Below the pieces are notes generated by a model, which saw only the letters and a program-made list of their open reading frames with translations, was not told the origin of the DNA and did no database searches. Both the position numbers and the translations under genes were made by a program. Below are positions 1 to 8,130 of a stretch of DNA of 64,000 nucleotides, piece after piece. The stretch is taken from the NCBI RefSeq assembly GCF_022138605.1, contig NZ_JACBFS010000002.1, positions 1 to 64,000 of the forward strand, read 5' to 3'. The number at the start of each line of letters is the position of its first letter. The stretch's first letter is position 1. The stretch is from Xanthobacter sp. NM-25 (lineage in GTDB: Bacteria > Pseudomonadota > Alphaproteobacteria > Rhizobiales > Xanthobacteraceae).

Positions 1-989
1 ATCGCCGTGACCTTGCCGCCGTCGACCGCGACTTCGGCCACCTGTTCTCTTCCTGGTTCAACCGGGGCTTTCTCGTGCTGCGCCGCATCGACTGGTCCAC
101 CCCCGCCAACGTGCTGGAAAAGATCATCCGCTACGAGGCGGTGCACGAAATCCGCGACTGGGATGACCTGCGCGCCCGGGTCGACAGCCCGGACCGCCAT
201 TGCTACGCCTTCTTCCACCCGGCCCTGGTGGACGAGCCGCTGATCTTCGTGGAAGTGGCCCTGGTGAAGGACAGCCCCGACGCCATCGCCCCCATTCTCG
301 ACCAGAAACGCGCGGTGCTCGATCCGGCAAAAGCCACCACCGCGGTGTTCTATTCCATCTCCAACTGCCAGCGAGGGCTGGCCGGCGTCTCCTTCGGCAA
401 CTTCCTGATCAAGCAGGTGGTGGAGGAGATCTCCCGCGAGATGCCCTGGCTCACCACCTTCGTCACCCTCTCCCCGGCCCCGGGCTTCCGCGCCTGGCTG
501 GAGACGGAACGGCGGGCGCCCAATGTGCTCTCCCCCGCTGATGTGGACGCTCTGAAGGGGCTCGACGCGCCCGACTGGGCCAAGAACGAGGAGGCCCGCG
601 CCACCCTGGCGCCGGTGCTGAGCGCGGCGGCGGCGGCCTATTACCTCACCGCCAAGACCCCCAAGGGCAAGCCGCTGGATCCGGTGGCGCGCTTTCATCT
701 CGGCAACGGGGCGCGGCTGGAGCGCATCAATCCCATGGGCGATCTCTCCCCCAAGGGCCTCAGCCAGGCCGCCGGGCTGATGGTGAACTATCGCTACGTG
801 CTGGCCGATATCGAGAAGAACCACGAGGCCTTCGCCGCCAAGGGCGACGTGGTCGCCAGCGCCCCCGTCAAGAAGCTCCTGCGCCAAGACATCCTGCGTC
901 AAGACATCCTGCGCCAAGAGGGGGCCCCGCGCGCCCTCGTCACCAGCGCCGACACGGCGGACGACGGCCTCACCGCTCGACGGGAATGA
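1..989 (+). CDS. Malonyl-CoA decarboxylase (5'-truncated by window edge)
   Basis: The open frame runs in from the left edge (first full codon at base 3) to TGA at 987-989, so only the C-terminal part is present. It contains the hallmark stretches of the MLYCD/MatA family: VDRDFGHLFSSWFNRGFLVL near the edge, then YSISNCQRGLAGVSFGNFLIK and FVTLSPAPGF, which form the catalytic acetyltransferase-like domain with the conserved Ser and His. The enzyme converts malonyl-CoA to acetyl-CoA and CO2, for malonate use or for lowering malonyl-CoA. The tail carries a short in-frame duplication (LRQDI twice, then LRQEG). The last 20 bases overlap the end of the convergent transglutaminase gene. The family call is firm; the rest of the operon lies outside the window. 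Confidence 0.93.
   Translation, partial: RRDLAAVDRDFGHLFSSWFNRGFLVLRRIDWSTPANVLEKIIRYEAVHEIRDWDDLRARVDSPDRHCYAFFHPALVDEPLIFVEVALVKDSPDAIAPILDQKRAVLDPAKATTAVFYSISNCQRGLAGVSFGNFLIKQVVEEISREMPWLTTFVTLSPAPGFRAWLETERRAPNVLSPADVDALKGLDAPDWAKNEEARATLAPVLSAAAAAYYLTAKTPKGKPLDPVARFHLGNGARLERINPMGDLSPKGLSQAAGLMVNYRYVLADIEKNHEAFAAKGDVVASAPVKKLLRQDILRQDILRQEGAPRALVTSADTADDGLTARRE
879..920 (+). repeat. 15-bp tandem repeat inside the malonyl-CoA decarboxylase tail
   Basis: Units CTGCGCCAAGACATC (879-893) and CTGCGTCAAGACATC (894-908) are followed by a partial third copy (909-920). The 15-bp period keeps the frame and duplicates five residues near the C-terminus, so it is probably a neutral slippage product. 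Confidence 0.8.
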
Positions 990-1854
990 CGTCGACGCCA
1001 ACCGCGAGGATATGCTCGCCCGAAGCGATGATGACCCCATCCACCGGGGCCACGTCGGCATAATCGCGGCCCACCGCGAGGATGATGTGGTCGTCGCCGG
1101 CGGGAATGGCATTGGTGGGATCAAGGCCGATCCAGCCCACCTCCCGGCCGCACCACAGCTCCACCCAAGCATGGGTGGCGTCGGCCCCCTCCAGGCGCTG
1201 CTGGCCTTCCGGCGGCACCGTGCGCAGATAACCGGAGACGTAGCGGGCCGGCAGGCCGAGGCCGCGCAAACCGCAGATCATCACCTGCGCGAAATCCTGA
1301 CATACCCCGCGCCGCGCCGCGAACGCCTCGTGTGGCGGCGTCGTCACCAGGGTGGAACCGGGCTCGTAGACGAAATCATCCTTGATGCGATGCATCAGCT
1401 CCAGGCCCGCCTCCAGGATCGGCCGATCGGCGGGAAAGCTCGTCTGAGTCCATTCGGTGATGGCCGCATCGAGGGGAATCGCCCGGCTGGGAAACAGCCC
1501 GTGCACCGGCGAGCGCGGCCCCACGTCGAACTCGGTCTGGCCGGCGGCGCGCACCGCATCCACGCTCTCGGTGGCCGCCGGCTCCGGCAGTGGCGTGGCC
1601 GTCACCTCCACCCGGCTGCGGGTCGAGATTTCCAGATAATCGTGGGGCTGCTCGAGGGTCAGCCAGGTCAGCCCATTGCCGAAGAAATCGCTTCCATGCT
1701 CGATTTCCGCCGCCTCCGGCGATAGATCGAGCATATGGGCGATCACATGCTGGTGGCCGAGCCGATCGACCGGAGTCATGCGCAGCACCTGGCGAGCGAC
1801 GCGCACCGGCACCGTATAGGAATAGGTGGTGGTCTGGCGGATGTCGTAGAGCAT
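970..1854 (-). CDS. Transglutaminase-like cysteine peptidase-fold protein
   Basis: A 294-residue cytosolic protein with an N-terminal beta-sandwich (bacterial transglutaminase N region, about residues 1-90) and a transglutaminase core. The catalytic triad looks intact: Cys185 in RRGVCQDFAQ, His228 in DATHAWVELW and Asp245 in WIGLDPTNA. It begins 6 bases after the stop of the ATP-grasp/alpha-E gene and is the last gene of a three-gene minus-strand set. In this conserved neighbourhood such proteins are predicted peptidases or amide-bond-processing enzymes working with the ligases; no substrate is known. Its 3' end overlaps the convergent malonyl-CoA decarboxylase gene by 20 bases. Confidence 0.88.
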   Translation of the reverse strand: MLYDIRQTTTYSYTVPVRVARQVLRMTPVDRLGHQHVIAHMLDLSPEAAEIEHGSDFFGNGLTWLTLEQPHDYLEISTRSRVEVTATPLPEPAATESVDAVRAAGQTEFDVGPRSPVHGLFPSRAIPLDAAITEWTQTSFPADRPILEAGLELMHRIKDDFVYEPGSTLVTTPPHEAFAARRGVCQDFAQVMICGLRGLGLPARYVSGYLRTVPPEGQQRLEGADATHAWVELWCGREVGWIGLDPTNAIPAGDDHIILAVGRDYADVAPVDGVIIASGEHILAVGVDVIPVER

Positions 1855-1860
1855 GCCGCC

Positions 1861-4389
1861 TCACATGGCCAAGGTCATGGTCATCTCGGGCACGTGCCCT
1901 TGCAGGAAGTAGTGGGCGGCGACCTCGTCCGAGAGCTGCATCAGAATGTGCTCCATCTCATCGAACCAGGCGGGCTCGAAGCTTTCCGCGGTGGCCGAGG
2001 CCAGTTCCGCCTGCATGCGCGCGGCGAGGCGTTCCCAGAGCGGCGGCGGCGCATCGTGATCACGCCCGGGCAGCACCCGCAGATGGGCGGCGATGCGCTC
2101 CACCTGGAACGCCACGGAACGCGGATTGTCGGGATCGAGCAGCACCAGATCGAGCACCGGCCCCCGCGCCTCGATCATCACATAGCGGCTGCGATAGGTG
2201 ATCTGGCTATCGGCCACCTGCAGCAGGGCGCTCAACGAGCCGGGCACCCCGTGTTCGCCGAAGGTGCGCGCAAACCGCAGGGTGCTGATGGCCCGCTCGG
2301 TGCGGCGCCCCAGCTCCAGGAAGCGCCAGCCGGTGAGGCGGTTCATGTTCTCGCTGGCAAGGCCGGAGAAGGCGGCGATGATCCGCAGGGCCGCGTCGGC
2401 GCGCTCGTGGGCTTCCGCTTCGGAAACGGCGGAAGAGGCCGGCGCCAGCACGCAGGTTTCGAGATCCACCAGCGCCTTCCAGGCATCGGGGGAGAACCGA
2501 TCCCGGATGACCGAGGCAGCGGCGCGCGCTGCCAGCACCAGCTGCGGCAGGGCCCCGGGCACATCGCGCCGGGTGAGCACCGCCACCGCGTATCGCGCCG
2601 GCGTAGCGCGGGCGAGATCCCGCGGCATGGCGCCCCAGGCGCCCAGCAGGCCCAACAGCCGTGACACCAGCGGGCTGGTGCCGCTGTCGCCGGTTTCCGC
2701 CAGCCGGCCCACCAGCACCCGGGATAGGCGCAAGGTGGCCTCGGCCCGTTCCACATAACGACCCAGCCAGAACAGGTTGTCCGCCGCCCGGCTGGGCAGC
2801 GCGCCCGACGAGCGTCGCACCTTCACATGCTCGGGGCTCGGCAGCAGGGTGGCATCGGACACCTCGCCCCCGGTCATCACCCACACATCGGCGGAGCGAT
2901 CCCCCTTCTGCAGGGAGATGGCCCGAGCATCGGGCGTGGAGGAGATGCGGCAGAAGCCGCCCGGCATCACCTCCCACCCCTTGTCGGTGGCGGTGAGGAA
3001 CACCCGCAGCATGAACGGGCGCGGGGTGAGCCGCTCGCCGGTCCACACGGGCGTGGTGGACAGGCGGGCGATGTCCTGGCCCACCAGATCCACACCCCGG
3101 CGGGCCAGCAGGGTGGAGAGCCGACGGCGCTCGGCCGGCCCGAGATCGGCGCCGAGCACCGAGCCGCCCCGGGGGAGTTCGGGCACCCGCCGGCCGAACG
3201 CCGAGCCGATCACCAGCTCATCCAAGTGCTCCATCACCTGGGCGCGCTCGGCATCCTGGCCGCACCACCAGGTGCCCACATGCGGCAGCGCCAGCGGCGC
3301 CCCCAGGATGCGGGTGGCGATGCGCGGCAGGAAGGCCAGCAGCGCCGGGGCCTCGACAAGGCCGCTGCCGAGCGCGTTGGCGAGCGCCAGCCCACCCTGC
3401 CGCAGGGCCTGCACCAGGCCCGGCACACCAAGCCGCGAACCGGAGTTCAGCTCAAGAGGATCGGCAAAATCGGCATCGAGCCGGCGCAGCAGCACGTCGA
3501 TGCGCTTCAGCCCCGCCACCGTGCGCACATGTACCGCATCGCCCCGCACGGTGAGGTCTTCGCCCTCCACCAGCAGGAAGCCGAGATAGCGGGCCAGCAG
3601 GGCATGCTCGAAATAGGTCTCGTTCATGGGACCGGGGGTGAGCATGCCGATGCGGCCCTCGCCGCTGCGATCCAGCTTCTTGAGCGAGGTGCGCAGCGCC
3701 TGGAAGAAGCTCGCCACCCGCTGCATGTGCAGGGCGCGCGACACATCCGGCAGGGCGCGGGTCATGGCCAGCCGGTTCTCCAGCGCGTAGCCGGAACCGG
3801 ACGGGGCCTGGGTGCGGTCTGCCAGCACCCACCAGCGGCCATCGGGGCCGCGCCCCACATCGGCCGCATAGAGCCGCAGATAGCGCCCGCCCACCGGCTT
3901 CACGCCCACCAGCGGCCGCAGGAACTCGGGGCTGCCGGCCACCGCCGCCGCTGGCAGATCGCCGCCGCTGACGAGCCGGGCGGGACCATAGAGATCCTGA
4001 AGAACCGTCTCCAAAAGCTCGGCGCGCTGGATCAGTCCGGCGGACAGCACATCCCAATCACGCTGCTCCAGCAGCAGGGGAATATGGCTGAGCGACCAGG
4101 GCCGCTCGCCGCCGCCAGCATCGTCATAGACCCGATAGAAAACGCCGGAATCCCGCAGATAGCGGTCGGCGGAGGAAAAACGCCGCCCCAGTTCCTCCGG
4201 GCCGAACTCCGCCAGGGTGGCGAGGAAGCTTACCCAATGGGGCCGTGGACGCCCCTCGGCGTCCATCATCTCGTCGCGCACACCGGGCAAGGTCCGATAG
4301 CCGCCGAGCAAGCTCTCGGCCGCAGCTCGTTCAAATGCTTCGCTGCGCTGTTCCGCCCCGGACACGAATAACCCTTTCAGCCCCGCCAT
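1861..4389 (-). CDS. Circularly permuted ATP-grasp / alpha-E (DUF403) fusion protein
   Basis: The N-terminal half (about residues 1-480) matches the circularly permuted ATP-grasp type-2 family (COG2308), with the typical opening ESLLGGYRTLPGVRDEMMD and the MGPGVMNETYFEH-like stretch written here as LTPGPMNETYFEHALLA. The C-terminal 300 residues are an alpha-E helical domain (COG2307): SRAADNLFWLGRYVERAEAT starts it. These two are often separate genes and are fused here. I start at the ATG at 4389 (MAGLKGLF); an upstream ATG at 4455 would add 22 unlikely residues. The Iyer/Aravind analysis of amidoligases predicts that such proteins form peptide-like amide bonds. Product unknown. Confidence 0.85.
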   Translation of the reverse strand: MAGLKGLFVSGAEQRSEAFERAAAESLLGGYRTLPGVRDEMMDAEGRPRPHWVSFLATLAEFGPEELGRRFSSADRYLRDSGVFYRVYDDAGGGERPWSLSHIPLLLEQRDWDVLSAGLIQRAELLETVLQDLYGPARLVSGGDLPAAAVAGSPEFLRPLVGVKPVGGRYLRLYAADVGRGPDGRWWVLADRTQAPSGSGYALENRLAMTRALPDVSRALHMQRVASFFQALRTSLKKLDRSGEGRIGMLTPGPMNETYFEHALLARYLGFLLVEGEDLTVRGDAVHVRTVAGLKRIDVLLRRLDADFADPLELNSGSRLGVPGLVQALRQGGLALANALGSGLVEAPALLAFLPRIATRILGAPLALPHVGTWWCGQDAERAQVMEHLDELVIGSAFGRRVPELPRGGSVLGADLGPAERRRLSTLLARRGVDLVGQDIARLSTTPVWTGERLTPRPFMLRVFLTATDKGWEVMPGGFCRISSTPDARAISLQKGDRSADVWVMTGGEVSDATLLPSPEHVKVRRSSGALPSRAADNLFWLGRYVERAEATLRLSRVLVGRLAETGDSGTSPLVSRLLGLLGAWGAMPRDLARATPARYAVAVLTRRDVPGALPQLVLAARAAASVIRDRFSPDAWKALVDLETCVLAPASSAVSEAEAHERADAALRIIAAFSGLASENMNRLTGWRFLELGRRTERAISTLRFARTFGEHGVPGSLSALLQVADSQITYRSRYVMIEARGPVLDLVLLDPDNPRSVAFQVERIAAHLRVLPGRDHDAPPPLWERLAARMQAELASATAESFEPAWFDEMEHILMQLSDEVAAHYFLQGHVPEMTMTLAM

Positions 4390-4603
4390 CCACCGACCGG
4401 GCCCGTGATTATGGCAGACACACCCCTGGGTGCACCACCCGCCAACGGCCGCCATCCCCGGCTGGGTGCTGCCAGATCGGATTGAAAATGCCCCCTTGGC
4501 GGCGCAAAGCCCCCGCGCGCGCCGTCCCGCCCCCGGCGCCCCGGGAGCGAATGCGGAGCGCCGGGTGCGAGCGCCCTGCCCTGCCGCAGCAGGACAGTCC
4601 TGA
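4390..4603. other. Gap between DUF2126 gene and ATP-grasp gene
   Basis: About 210 bases without a convincing gene. The minus strand has a short GC-rich hairpin around 4570-4600 (CCTGC and GCAGG arms) just after the DUF2126 stop, which could attenuate transcription. I see no clear promoter. Confidence 0.4.
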
Positions 4604-7600
4604 TCAGACGCCGATGGGTCGGCGCAGATCGAGGGTGGTGGGGAACTCGTCCGGCGCCGTTTCCGCCGGCACGTGGGTCACCCCCGGCGTATGGCCGTAA
4701 TCCTGGAAGCGGGCGAGGCGGCGGGCCTCCGCTTCATAGGAATTGACCGGGAAGGTGTCATAGTTCCGGCCACCGGGATGGGACACATAATAGACGCAGC
4801 CGCCACGGGACCGCTGGCTCCAGGTGTCGACAATGTCGAACGTCAGCGGCGTGTGCACAGGAATGGTGGGATGCAGGCCCGACCAGGGCTGCCACGCCTT
4901 GTAGCGCACGCCGGCGACGAAGGTGCCATTGCGGCCGGTGGGCGCCAGCGGAATGCGGCGGCCGTTGCAGGTGAGCACGTGGCGGGCGGGATTGAAGCCC
5001 TCCACCTTCACCTGCAGACGCTCCACCGAGGAGTCCACATAGCGCGCGGTACCGCCGACGACCCCCTCCTCGCCGAGCACGTTCCAGCACTCCAGCGCCT
5101 GGCGCACCTCCAGATCCACGCCCGCCCGCTGCACCTTGCCATAGGCCGGGAAGCGGAACTCGTACTGTGCCTTGAACCACTCGGGATCGAAGACGTAGCC
5201 GGCGTCGCCCAGATCATCGAGCACGTCGAGGAAGTCGGCCCACACATAATGGGGCATCATGAAGCGGTCGTTGAGGATAGTGCCCCAGCGCGCGCAATCG
5301 CCCGACACGGGCGCCCGCCACAGCCGGGCGATGAGCGCCCGCAGCAGCAGTTGCTGGGCGAGGCTCATGCGCCAGTCCGGCGGCATCTCGAAGCAGCGGA
5401 ACTCCACCAGGCCCAGCCGGCCGGTAGGGCCATCCGGCGAATAGAGCTTGTCGATGGAGATCTCTGTGCGGTGGGTGTTGCCGGTCACATCCACCAACAG
5501 GTTGCGCAGCAAGCGGTCCACCAGCCACGGCGGCGGCGGCAGCTCGCCCCCCGGCGCCGGGATCTTGGAGAGGGCGATCTCCAGTTCATACAGGCTATCG
5601 TGGCGCGCCTCGTCGATGCGCGGATGCTGCGAGGTCGGGCCGATGAACAGGCCGGAGAACATGTAGGACAGCGAGGGGTGGCGCTGCCAATAGAGCAGCA
5701 GGCTCTTCAGCAGGTCCGGCCGGCGCAGGAACGGGCTGTCGGCGGGGGTGGATCCGCCCACCACCACGTGGTTACCACCGCCCGTGCCGGTGTGGCGGCC
5801 ATCCACCATGAACTTCTCGGTGCCCAGGCGGGCCAGCCGCGCCTCCTCATAGAGGATGCGGGTGATGTTGACGCAGCCTTCCCAGCTGTTGGAGGGGTGA
5901 ACGTTCACCTCCAGCACGCCCGGATCGGGCGCCAGCCGGATCAGGTTCAGCCGATAATCGAACGGCGGCGGATAACCCTCGAGGTGCAGCGGCATCTCGA
6001 GCTCGATGGCCACCTGCTCGACGGCGGCGATGAGATCCACATAGTCTTCCAGCACTTCCACCGGTGGCAGGAACACGCACAGGCGGCCGCCGCGGGGTTC
6101 CACGCACAAAGCGGTGCGGGTATCGGCGGTGCCGATCTGCTGGTCATGCTTGAGCAGATATTCGCGCACCAGGGTCTGCGCCCGCTCGCCCACCCCATAG
6201 GCCTCGGTGCGTGGGGCCACACTGTAGCGCTCGCGACCGTCAACGCCGGTGCCGCGATAGCGGGCCGCCAGCGTCTCCGCATCCGGCAGCGGGCCGCGCG
6301 GCTCGAACGGGTCCGTCGGCACCATGTGCGGATAGCGCGTGGGGGCGAGATACTGCAGCGATTCCAAGGGCAGGCGATAACCCATCGGGCTTTCGCCGGG
6401 AATCAGGAACAGGTAGTCGCGGCGGAACGTCCAGGCCTCCGAGCACCAGCGCGAGCCCTCCGGCGCCCACACCCGCCGCAGCGGCAGCACCGCGCCCGTG
6501 GGGGTGCCGAGGCCCTGGTTGAAGGTGCGCGCCAACATGCGGCGGTGCACCTCATCGGCCAGGCGCTCGTCGCCCGGCGCGAGGTTCTCGGGAAGGCTCT
6601 GCTCCTTCCACATATAATAGATATTGTCCTCGAACGCCGGCTGCACGAACTGGGCGCCGACGCCCAGCTTCTCTGCCACGGCCTTGCAGAAGTGCTCGGC
6701 ATCGGCGGCGGTGGCGCCGTAATCCTTGGTCTCATCGGCGATCAGGTCCAGTCGCCGCCACATGGGCTGGCCGTCCTTGCGCCAGAACAGGTCGAACGAC
6801 CAGCGCGGCAGGGTTTCGCCGGGATACCACTTGCCCTGGCCGTAGTGCAGCACGCCATCGGTGGAGAAGCGCTCGCGCAGGCGGCGGATCAGATCGTCGG
6901 CGCGCACCCGCTTCTGCGGACCGAGCGCCTCGGTATTCCATTCCGGCGCCTGGTAGTCGTCGATGGAGACGAAGGTGGGCTCGCCGCCCATGGTCAGGCG
7001 CACGTCACCAGCGGCGAGGTCCTGGTCGACCTTCTGGCCGAGGGCGTCGAGGGCGGCCCAGGTCTCGTCCGAGAAGGGGTAGGTGACGCGGGGCGCCTCG
7101 GCGACGCGGGCGACCGCCATCTCGAAGCCGAACTCCACCTCGGCCTTCTCGTTGAGATAGCCGGTGATGGGCGCCGCGGACCGATAATGGGGGGTCGCCG
7201 CCAGCGGAATGTGGCCCTCCCCGCACAGCAGGCCGGAGGTGGGATCAAGGCCGATCCAACCGGCGCCGGGGACGTAAACCTCGCACCAGGCATGGAGATC
7301 GCAGAAATCCACGTCGGTGCCGGAGGGGCCGTCGAGGGACTTCACGTCGGGTTTCAGCTGGATCAGGTAGCCGGAAACGAACCGGGCGGCGAGGCCCAGG
7401 TGGCGCAGGATCTGCACCAGAAGCCAGCCGGTGTCGCGGCAGGAGCCGAGCTTCTTGGAGAGGGTCTCGTCGGGGGTCTGCACCCCCGGCTCCATGCGGA
7501 TCACATAGCCGATCTCGCCCTGGAGGCGCTGGTTGAGCTCGACGAGGAAGTCGACGATGCGCCGCTTCTCCGTCGGAATGGAGGCGACGAAGGCGTCGAA

Positions 7601-7978
7601 CAGGGCGCCCTCGGTCTCAAGCTCCAGATAAGGCGCGAGCTCGGCCTTCAGCTCAGGAGCGTAGGTGAAGGGGAAGTGCTCGGCATATTCCTCGACGAAG
7701 AAGTCGAACGGATTGATGACGTCGAGCTTGGCGAGCAGGTCCACCTCGACTTTGAACTCGGTGACCCGCTCGGGGAACACGATGCGGGCGAGCCAGTTGC
7801 CGAACGGGTCCTGCTGCCAGTTGATGAAATGTTCGGCTGGCGAAATCTTGAGCGCATAGGCCGGAATCTCCGTCCGGCTGTGCGGCGCCGGGCGCAGGCG
7901 GATGGTCTGCGCGCCGAGCGACACCGGCCGCTCGTAAGTATAGCGCGTGACGTGATGCAGGCTCGCGAGGATCGACAT
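4604..7978 (-). CDS. Transglutaminase-DUF2126 (putative amidoligase) protein
   Basis: A 1124-residue, two-part protein. Residues 1-300 are a transglutaminase module with an intact triad: Cys180 in KKLGSCRDTGW, His229 in FCDLHAWCEV and Asp245 in WIGLDPTSG. From about residue 320 (MGGEPTFVSIDDYQAPEWNT) the chain is DUF2126, annotated in Pfam as a putative amidoligase and seen as COG4196 beside ATP-grasp/alpha-E genes. It is cytosolic, with no signal or membrane segment. It is the first gene of the minus-strand set. The ATG at 7978 follows an AGGTG-type ribosome site. The large size is normal for the family. The reaction is unproven; ligation and hydrolysis of a peptide tag is the leading idea. 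Confidence 0.88.
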   Translation of the reverse strand: MSILASLHHVTRYTYERPVSLGAQTIRLRPAPHSRTEIPAYALKISPAEHFINWQQDPFGNWLARIVFPERVTEFKVEVDLLAKLDVINPFDFFVEEYAEHFPFTYAPELKAELAPYLELETEGALFDAFVASIPTEKRRIVDFLVELNQRLQGEIGYVIRMEPGVQTPDETLSKKLGSCRDTGWLLVQILRHLGLAARFVSGYLIQLKPDVKSLDGPSGTDVDFCDLHAWCEVYVPGAGWIGLDPTSGLLCGEGHIPLAATPHYRSAAPITGYLNEKAEVEFGFEMAVARVAEAPRVTYPFSDETWAALDALGQKVDQDLAAGDVRLTMGGEPTFVSIDDYQAPEWNTEALGPQKRVRADDLIRRLRERFSTDGVLHYGQGKWYPGETLPRWSFDLFWRKDGQPMWRRLDLIADETKDYGATAADAEHFCKAVAEKLGVGAQFVQPAFEDNIYYMWKEQSLPENLAPGDERLADEVHRRMLARTFNQGLGTPTGAVLPLRRVWAPEGSRWCSEAWTFRRDYLFLIPGESPMGYRLPLESLQYLAPTRYPHMVPTDPFEPRGPLPDAETLAARYRGTGVDGRERYSVAPRTEAYGVGERAQTLVREYLLKHDQQIGTADTRTALCVEPRGGRLCVFLPPVEVLEDYVDLIAAVEQVAIELEMPLHLEGYPPPFDYRLNLIRLAPDPGVLEVNVHPSNSWEGCVNITRILYEEARLARLGTEKFMVDGRHTGTGGGNHVVVGGSTPADSPFLRRPDLLKSLLLYWQRHPSLSYMFSGLFIGPTSQHPRIDEARHDSLYELEIALSKIPAPGGELPPPPWLVDRLLRNLLVDVTGNTHRTEISIDKLYSPDGPTGRLGLVEFRCFEMPPDWRMSLAQQLLLRALIARLWRAPVSGDCARWGTILNDRFMMPHYVWADFLDVLDDLGDAGYVFDPEWFKAQYEFRFPAYGKVQRAGVDLEVRQALECWNVLGEEGVVGGTARYVDSSVERLQVKVEGFNPARHVLTCNGRRIPLAPTGRNGTFVAGVRYKAWQPWSGLHPTIPVHTPLTFDIVDTWSQRSRGGCVYYVSHPGGRNYDTFPVNSYEAEARRLARFQDYGHTPGVTHVPAETAPDEFPTTLDLRRPIGV

Positions 7979-8070
7979 TCAAAGACACCTGGTCCGGCGG
8001 GCATCAAGCCCTTGGGTGAACGGAACAAGGTTAGACAAGGCTGTGCCGGGGCGAAAGCGCGACTTTATGG

Positions 8071-8101
8071 CGGCATCTGCCATAAAAACAGGCAGATGCC
8101 G
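8071..8101 (-). terminator. Hairpin downstream of the RND pump gene
   Basis: CGGCATCTGCC (8071-8081) and GGCAGATGCCG (8091-8101) form a perfect 11-bp stem with the 9-base loop ATAAAAACA. It lies 30 bases after the RND stop on the minus strand and 93 bases before the DUF2126 start. No U-run follows, so it may be a weak or Rho-assisted terminator, or an RNA 3'-end stabiliser. Confidence 0.5.
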
Positions 8102-8130
8102 ATGAGGCGCGCAACTCCCGAGATCCATTC

